A DNA stretch of 64,000 bases, taken from Sphingomonas sp. (GTDB lineage Bacteria; Pseudomonadota; Alphaproteobacteria; Sphingomonadales; Sphingomonadaceae). The number at the start of each line of letters is the position of its first letter. The stretch's first letter is position 1. Below, piece after piece: positions 59,401 to 64,000 of this stretch. The stretch spans positions 1 to 64,000 of the forward strand of contig NZ_QFOB01000013.1 in the NCBI RefSeq assembly GCF_003248515.1, written 5' to 3'. Made by a program: the position numbers and the translations under genes. Under the pieces are notes generated by a model. The model was not told where the DNA came from. It worked only from the letters and a program-made list of their open reading frames with translations, and made no database searches.

Positions 59401-60735
59401 GTGTCGCCCGCAGAAAGCCCGATCCCCGCATCGCCGGCGCCGCTCCCTTCCGGGTTGCGGCGGCTGTTCGGCAATCTCGCGAAGTTGCTCGGTGGCAAGG
59501 CGGCGGCGGGGCTGCTGAGCCTCGTCTATCTCGTCATCGTCGCGCATCAGCTCGGCGCGAACGATTATGGCGTGCTGATGCTGGTGAATGCCTATGCCGT
59601 CACCGTCGGCAGCATCGTCGCCTTCTCCGGCTTTCACGGCGTCGTGCGCTATGGCGCGCTGATCCTGGCGCGGGAGGATCGCGCGGGCCTCGCCCGGCTC
59701 ATCCGCTTCATGACGCTGCTGGAGCTGGGCTGCGGCGTGGCGGCGGTGATCGTCGCGGCGGTGGGCGCCCCGTTGATCGCGCCGCATCTGGGCTGGTCCG
59801 ATCAGGTGACGAAGATCGCCATGATCTACAGTCTCGCCGTCGCGGCCACGGTGCGCGCGACGCCACAGGGCGTGCTGCAACTGGCGGACCGCTTCGATCT
59901 CATCGCGCTGCACCAGACCGTGTCTCCGGTCACCCGGATGATCGGCGTGCTGATCGTCTGGATGCTGGGCGGGGGGCTGGCGGGCTATCTGATCGTCTGG
60001 CTCGCCTCGTCCGTGGCCGAGGGTGTGGCGATGTGGATCCTGGCGCTGCCTTCCTGGCGACGGCTGGTGAAAGGCCAAACGCTGTTCGGCCCGTGGCGGG
60101 GCGTTCTGGATGAGCATGACGGCTTCTTCCGGTTCATCACCGTCACCAATTTCGACATCACGCTGCGCGAGCTGACGCCGAACCTCATTCCGCTCACCGT
60201 CGGCTGGCTGGTCGGGCCGCACGCGGCGGGCATGCTGGCCCTGGCGCAGCGCGCGACGAACCTTTTGCAGCAGCCGGCGGTGCTTCTGTCGCAGGCCAGC
60301 TATTCGGTGCTGGCCGAGCAGGTCGCCAACCGGTTTTTCCCGCAACTGCGCAGCACCGTGATCCGCAGCACGGCGATCGCGATGGCGGCGGGCATCGCGA
60401 TCGTCGTGGCGCTCACGCGCTTCGGCGATGCGCTGGTCGTGGCACTGGGCGGGCACAGTTTCGCGGCGGCGGGGATGCTGCTGGTGCTCGTCGGCATCGG
60501 CCGCGCCTGCGCGCTGGCGTCGGCGCCGTCCGCGGCGGCGCTGACGGCGCTGGGGCGCCCCGGGCGATCGGTGGCGGTGGCGCTCGTCACCAACGTCGCG
60601 CTGTATCCGCTGTTGCCCGTGCTGCTCTCCCGGCTCGGCACCGACGGCGCGGGCTGGCACGTCCTGATCCAGAATCTGATCGCCTTCTTCCTCCTGCTCG
60701 CTTTTTTCATGCGGGACGTGGAGAAGGCGGCATGA
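59401..60735 (+). CDS. Oligosaccharide flippase (Wzx-type polysaccharide exporter)
   Basis: A 444-residue polytopic protein with about 12 hydrophobic segments, starting at GTG 59401. It resembles MOP-superfamily flippases that move lipid-linked sugars across the inner membrane: YLVIVAHQLGANDYGVLMLVNAYAV, GVLQLADRFDLIALHQTVSPV and FITVTNFDITLRELTPNLIPLTVG are in conserved positions. It is beside glycosyltransferases and is therefore likely to export their product. Its stop overlaps the sigma-factor start as ATGA, an unusual coupling. Confidence 0.9.
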   Translation: MSPAESPIPASPAPLPSGLRRLFGNLAKLLGGKAAAGLLSLVYLVIVAHQLGANDYGVLMLVNAYAVTVGSIVAFSGFHGVVRYGALILAREDRAGLARLIRFMTLLELGCGVAAVIVAAVGAPLIAPHLGWSDQVTKIAMIYSLAVAATVRATPQGVLQLADRFDLIALHQTVSPVTRMIGVLIVWMLGGGLAGYLIVWLASSVAEGVAMWILALPSWRRLVKGQTLFGPWRGVLDEHDGFFRFITVTNFDITLRELTPNLIPLTVGWLVGPHAAGMLALAQRATNLLQQPAVLLSQASYSVLAEQVANRFFPQLRSTVIRSTAIAMAAGIAIVVALTRFGDALVVALGGHSFAAAGMLLVLVGIGRACALASAPSAAALTALGRPGRSVAVALVTNVALYPLLPVLLSRLGTDGAGWHVLIQNLIAFFLLLAFFMRDVEKAA

Positions 60736-61280
60736 CCGATTCCGGGATACGCGCCGTCTATCTTCAGGAGCGTGCGAAGCTGCAGCGCATGCTCGTGGCG
60801 CGCCTGGGCAATCAGGACGAGGCCGAGGATGTTCTCCAGGAGCTCTGGATCAAGCTCCAGCACGGCACGTTCGGGCCGATCTCCAGCCCGCTCGCCTATC
60901 TCTTCAAGACGGCGAACAATCTCGCGATCGATCGGCGGAGATCCGATCTGTGGCGCAATGTGCGCGAGACGAGCTGGGTGGAGGTGCAGCCCGGCGCGGA
61001 CGAACTGCCCAGCACGACCGATGCGATGATCGCGCGCGAACGGCTCGCGCATGTGGAGGCGGCGATCGCGACGCTGCCTGAAAGGACGGCCCGCGCGTTC
61101 CGCCTTTACCGGCTGGATGGAATGCCGCAGAAGGAGATTGCGCGCGAACTGGGCGTGTCGCTCAGTCTGGTCGAGAAACTGTTGCAGCAGGCGTACCGGT
61201 GCATTCACGATGCCGGGCGGGAAAATATTGCGGGTTCGCAGACGCAGCAACGTCTCTCGTCCAAGGAGGACAGGACGTGA
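60732..61280 (+). CDS. ECF RNA polymerase sigma factor, FecI type
   Basis: A 182-residue sigma factor with region 2 (QDEAEDVLQELWIKLQHG, PLAYLFKTANNLAIDRRR) and region 4 (TLPERTARAFRLYRLDGMPQKEIARELGVSLSLVEKLL). Length and motifs fit FecI-like sigma factors that respond to a receptor through FecR. It overlaps the flippase stop by ATGA and its own stop overlaps the FecR start by GTGA. The C-terminal tail after region 4 is short and charged. Confidence 0.94.
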   Translation: MTDSGIRAVYLQERAKLQRMLVARLGNQDEAEDVLQELWIKLQHGTFGPISSPLAYLFKTANNLAIDRRRSDLWRNVRETSWVEVQPGADELPSTTDAMIARERLAHVEAAIATLPERTARAFRLYRLDGMPQKEIARELGVSLSLVEKLLQQAYRCIHDAGRENIAGSQTQQRLSSKEDRT

Positions 61281-62242
61281 CCGTTCAGGGGGCAGATATC
61301 GTCGACTGCGCCATCGACTGGCATCTGCGCCTGTCGACGGCATCGGAGCATGATTGGCTGCGCTTCACCGAATGGCTGGAGGCGGATGCGGAGCATGCCG
61401 CCGCTTATAATCGGGTCCTCGAAGACGATATCCTTGCAGCACCCATGCTGAACCTCGCGACCGAGGCGCAGGGCTCGGTCGTCAGGATCGAGGGACGGCG
61501 GGATGGCTGGCGCAAGCGGCGCGGCTGGATCGCGGTGGCGGGCGGGGCGCTCGCGGCCTCCATGGCGGCGATGGTGTATCTTCCCTCGACCCAGCCCGGC
61601 GCGGCCGCGCCGTCCTCGATCGTGACGGCGCCGGGCGAAAAGCGGGAGATGACGCTGGCGGACGGCAGCCGCGTGGAGATGAATGGCGGCACCGAACTGG
61701 TGATGGATAGCCCGAGGCAGGTTTCGCTGGTGCGCGGGCAGGCCGTTTTCCACGTCCGCCACAATCCCGCGGCACCTTTCCAGGTGGCGATTGGCGATGT
61801 CGTGCTGCGCGATGTCGGCACGGTTTTCGATGTTTCGAACGAGGCCGGCCGGCTCGGCGTGCAGGTGGCGGAAGGCGCCGTCACCTATCAGCCCGATCGC
61901 GAGCGGCTGACGCTGCACAAGGGGATGGCGCTCTCCGCGCGGGCCGGTGACGATCGCATCCTCGTCCGGAGCGTTCCGGCCGAGGCTGTCGGCGGCTGGC
62001 GCCAGGGGCGGCTGGCATTCCGGGAAGCGGCACTGCGGGAGGTGGCGGCGGAGATTCGGCGCACCACCGGCCATGACTTGACCGTTGCCACGCCCGTGGC
62101 GGATATGCCGTTTACCGGATCGATCCGGCTTGCGGGCAATGCCGAGCAGGATGCGACACATGTGGCCAATCTCACGGGGCTGTCCGCACGACGCGCCGGA
62201 TCCGGCTGGATCCTGACCTCGACAAGGGATGCGCCGAACTGA
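61277..62242 (+). CDS. FecR-family anti-sigma factor
   Basis: A 321-residue inner-membrane regulator starting at GTG 61277 (AAGGAGGACAGGAC upstream). The cytoplasmic N-terminal domain has ADIVDCAIDWHLRLSTASEHDWLRFTEWL. One membrane segment lies near WIAVAGGALAASMAAMVYL, followed by the periplasmic FecR domain: APGEKREMTLADGSRVEMNGGTELVM, PFQVAIGDVVLRDVGTVFDVSN. It should hold the sigma factor until the receptor signals. The downstream receptor gene overlaps it by 14 bases. Confidence 0.94.
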   Translation: MTVQGADIVDCAIDWHLRLSTASEHDWLRFTEWLEADAEHAAAYNRVLEDDILAAPMLNLATEAQGSVVRIEGRRDGWRKRRGWIAVAGGALAASMAAMVYLPSTQPGAAAPSSIVTAPGEKREMTLADGSRVEMNGGTELVMDSPRQVSLVRGQAVFHVRHNPAAPFQVAIGDVVLRDVGTVFDVSNEAGRLGVQVAEGAVTYQPDRERLTLHKGMALSARAGDDRILVRSVPAEAVGGWRQGRLAFREAALREVAAEIRRTTGHDLTVATPVADMPFTGSIRLAGNAEQDATHVANLTGLSARRAGSGWILTSTRDAPN

Positions 62243-64000
62243 CGCGATTGCCGCCGCCGGCCTGGCGTTGATCCTCGCGGCACCGGGTGCCGCTGCCAGT
62301 GGGGAGGTCCGTTTCGCCGTCCCTCCGTCATCGCTGGATGCGGCGTTGGCGATGTTCGCGCAGCAGAGCGGGATCGATGTCGGGGCGGCCGGCGCCGGGA
62401 TCGCGCGCCTCCGCAGCCCCGGCGTAAGGGGGCATATGGGGGCAGGGCGTGCGCTGGACCGGCTCCTGGACGGGACGGGGCTGATCGCGACCCCGATCGC
62501 GGGAGGCGGCTTTCGCCTCGTGCCCGAGCCGCCCCGGCGCACGCATTCCAAGGCTGCGATCCTGCCCGTTGTCGCCACCGGCGACATCATCGTCACCGCC
62601 AACAAGCGCGGGACTTCGCTGCTCCGCTATCCCGGATCGATCTCCATCGTGGATCGCGCCTACACTGCCCAGTCGGTAGCGGGGGATCGCGGGCTGGTGG
62701 AGGCCATGGCGGAAGCGCCGACGCTGCAAAGCACGGCGCTGGGCGCCGGGCGCGACAAGCTTTTCATCCGCGGTATCGCCGACAGCAGCTTCATGGGGCC
62801 GACGCAGGCGACCACCAGCGTCTATTTCGGTGAGGTGCAGCTCGCCTATAACGGCCCGGATCCCAACCTGAAGCTGTACGATGTCGATCGGGTCGAGGTG
62901 CTGGAAGGGCCTCAGGGCACGCTCTATGGCGCGGGGGCGATCGGCGGCGTGATCCGGATCACGCCACGCGAGCCCGACGCGAAGAAGATGGCGGCGTCCG
63001 TCACGGCCAGCGTCGCGGCGGGGCAGGGATCGGATCTGGGCAACGGGCTGGCGGGGATGCTGAACGTCCCCATCCTTTCCGACAGGATCGCGCTGCGCGG
63101 CGTTGCCTATCGCTATCGCGACGGCGGCTATATCGACGATAGCTATCGCGATCTCCACAATATCAACGATACGAAAACGAGGGGCGCCCGCCTCGCGCTC
63201 GCCCTCACGCCCGGCGATGGCTGGTCGATCAATCTGGGCGGCGTCGCCCAGTCGATCGATGCGGCGGATTCCCAATATGCCTCGCGATCGATGAAGCCGC
63301 TCACGCGGCGTTCCGCCATCGCCCAGCCCTTCGAGGACGATTTCTATCTCGGCCGGCTGACAGTAACCAAAAGATGGGACAATGGCCTGACGCTGCTCTC
63401 GGCCACCGGCATCATCCATTCGAAGGTGGACGATCGCTTCGATGCCAGCATCGTGCCGACGCTGCCGATCGCCTATGATACGCACAATCGCAACGGGCAG
63501 TTCACCCAGGAATTGCGGCTGACGCGGCCGGATGGCCCCCATGGTGGCTGGATAATCGGCGCAAGCTGGCTGCACGACCGGGACGAGATCGCGCGCGAAT
63601 ATGGCAATCCGAACGAAACGCGCAGCATCGTGGGCGTCACCAATCGGGTCCATAGCGCCGCACTGTTCGGGGAGGCGACCCTCCCGCTGACGACGCGGCT
63701 TTCGATCACGGGCGGCGCGCGCCTCACCTATGCGCGCATCGACAGCAATCCCTCGATCGTCACGCGCGGCAGCAGCTTCGTGCGCGGGCAGAGCCAGACC
63801 CGCGTGGATCCGGTGATCGGCTGGTCCTGGCAGATCGTGCCCCGGCTCGCCTGGTATGGCCGCTATGCCGAAGGCTTTCGGACCGGTGGGTTGAGCGTCG
63901 CGCAGGGCGTGGGGCGCATCGCCAATTTCAAATCGGATTCGATCGGCGTAGCCGAAACGGGCCTGCGCCTCGCCAAGGCTTCGGCGCGCGGCCTGGGCGG
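62229..64000 (+). CDS. TonB-dependent receptor with signalling (STN) domain, FecA-like (partial)
   Basis: The frame is open from ATG 62229 to the end of the window (590 codons); the rest lies beyond 64000. N-terminal signal peptide (AIAAAGLALILAAPGAAASG), then an STN/secretin-like signalling domain (about residues 24-95, with SSLDAALAMFAQQSGIDVG and LDRLLDGTGL), TonB box/plug entry GDIIVTANKRG, plug motifs (LFIRGIADSS, VEVLEGPQGTLYGAGAIGGVIRI) and the start of the barrel. Such receptors both import (often siderophores or glycans) and signal to FecR. It overlaps the FecR stop by 14 bases and completes a sigma-FecR-receptor triad. Confidence 0.94.
   Translation, partial: MRRTDAIAAAGLALILAAPGAAASGEVRFAVPPSSLDAALAMFAQQSGIDVGAAGAGIARLRSPGVRGHMGAGRALDRLLDGTGLIATPIAGGGFRLVPEPPRRTHSKAAILPVVATGDIIVTANKRGTSLLRYPGSISIVDRAYTAQSVAGDRGLVEAMAEAPTLQSTALGAGRDKLFIRGIADSSFMGPTQATTSVYFGEVQLAYNGPDPNLKLYDVDRVEVLEGPQGTLYGAGAIGGVIRITPREPDAKKMAASVTASVAAGQGSDLGNGLAGMLNVPILSDRIALRGVAYRYRDGGYIDDSYRDLHNINDTKTRGARLALALTPGDGWSINLGGVAQSIDAADSQYASRSMKPLTRRSAIAQPFEDDFYLGRLTVTKRWDNGLTLLSATGIIHSKVDDRFDASIVPTLPIAYDTHNRNGQFTQELRLTRPDGPHGGWIIGASWLHDRDEIAREYGNPNETRSIVGVTNRVHSAALFGEATLPLTTRLSITGGARLTYARIDSNPSIVTRGSSFVRGQSQTRVDPVIGWSWQIVPRLAWYGRYAEGFRTGGLSVAQGVGRIANFKSDSIGVAETGLRLAKASARGLG

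Noticed and set aside
1..64000. tRNA genes, rRNA genes, insertion sequences and phage att sites
   Set aside because: I looked for GTTCGA-type T-loops in intergenic regions, transposase motifs and flanking direct repeats by eye and saw none that held up. This is not a substitute for a computed search.

Overview
The window is about 64 kb of GC-rich chromosomal DNA with dense, often overlapping gene strings and no tRNA, rRNA, CRISPR array or insertion sequence that I could recognise. The gene content points to a sphingomonad alphaproteobacterium, most likely Sphingomonas or a close relative: TonB-dependent receptors, a FecI/FecR pair feeding a receptor, a UrcA-family protein, a DUF485/ActP symporter pair and many secreted quinoproteins. 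This is inference from gene content; the species cannot be read from it.

Layout. 1-0.94 kb: the end of an electron-transfer flavoprotein alpha gene, a thioesterase and a polyhydroxyalkanoate-type protein. 0.97-7.4 kb: an RND efflux system (outer-membrane factor, TetR regulator, adaptor, pump) with candidate TetR operators at both promoters. 7.5-11.4 kb: a small unknown gene, RNase R and a mechanosensitive channel. 11.4-15.3 kb (minus): a trehalose operon otsB-GH15-otsA. 15.4-22.7 kb: a ferredoxin-reductase-like flavoprotein, an aminotransferase, aroA, small genes, a TauE/SafE permease, UrcA and a SET-domain protein. 22.8-25.0 kb: a subtilisin-family protease without an obvious signal peptide.

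25.4-48.5 kb is one coherent catabolic island. A nine-gene minus-strand operon encodes an organic-acid MFS transporter, an SDR dehydrogenase, a secreted ThuA-like protein, an SRPBCC protein, two c-type cytochromes, two PQQ-type dehydrogenases and a secreted metallo-beta-lactamase-fold hydrolase. Beside it lie two more SDRs, a fumarylacetoacetase-family hydrolase, a GntR/FCD regulator, an IlvD/Edd dehydratase, a large TonB receptor, a Dld-type D-lactate dehydrogenase, a second secreted hydrolase and a cytochrome c-sugar dehydrogenase fusion. All six outward promoters of these divergent units carry a TGTATWC element, in most cases overlapping the -10 region behind a TTGACA-like -35. My reading is a single GntR-controlled regulon: outer-membrane uptake, oxidation of a sugar to its lactone or acid in the periplasm, import of the acid, dehydration, oxidation to a 2,4-diketo-3-deoxy acid, cleavage to pyruvate plus lactate (or glycolate), then respiration of D-lactate.

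48.7-53.7 kb: an outer-membrane beta-barrel, a repeat-rich spacer, a DUF485-ActP acetate-type symporter pair and a DHA2-type MFS exporter. 53.8-60.7 kb: an envelope glycan or glycolipid locus (secreted EEP-family hydrolase, two GT4 glycosyltransferases, a GINT1-like propeller protein, a TagB/CDP-glycerol-transferase-like protein and a flippase). 60.7-64 kb: an ECF sigma factor, FecR anti-sigma and the start of a FecA-like receptor, translationally coupled to the flippase and cut off by the window end.
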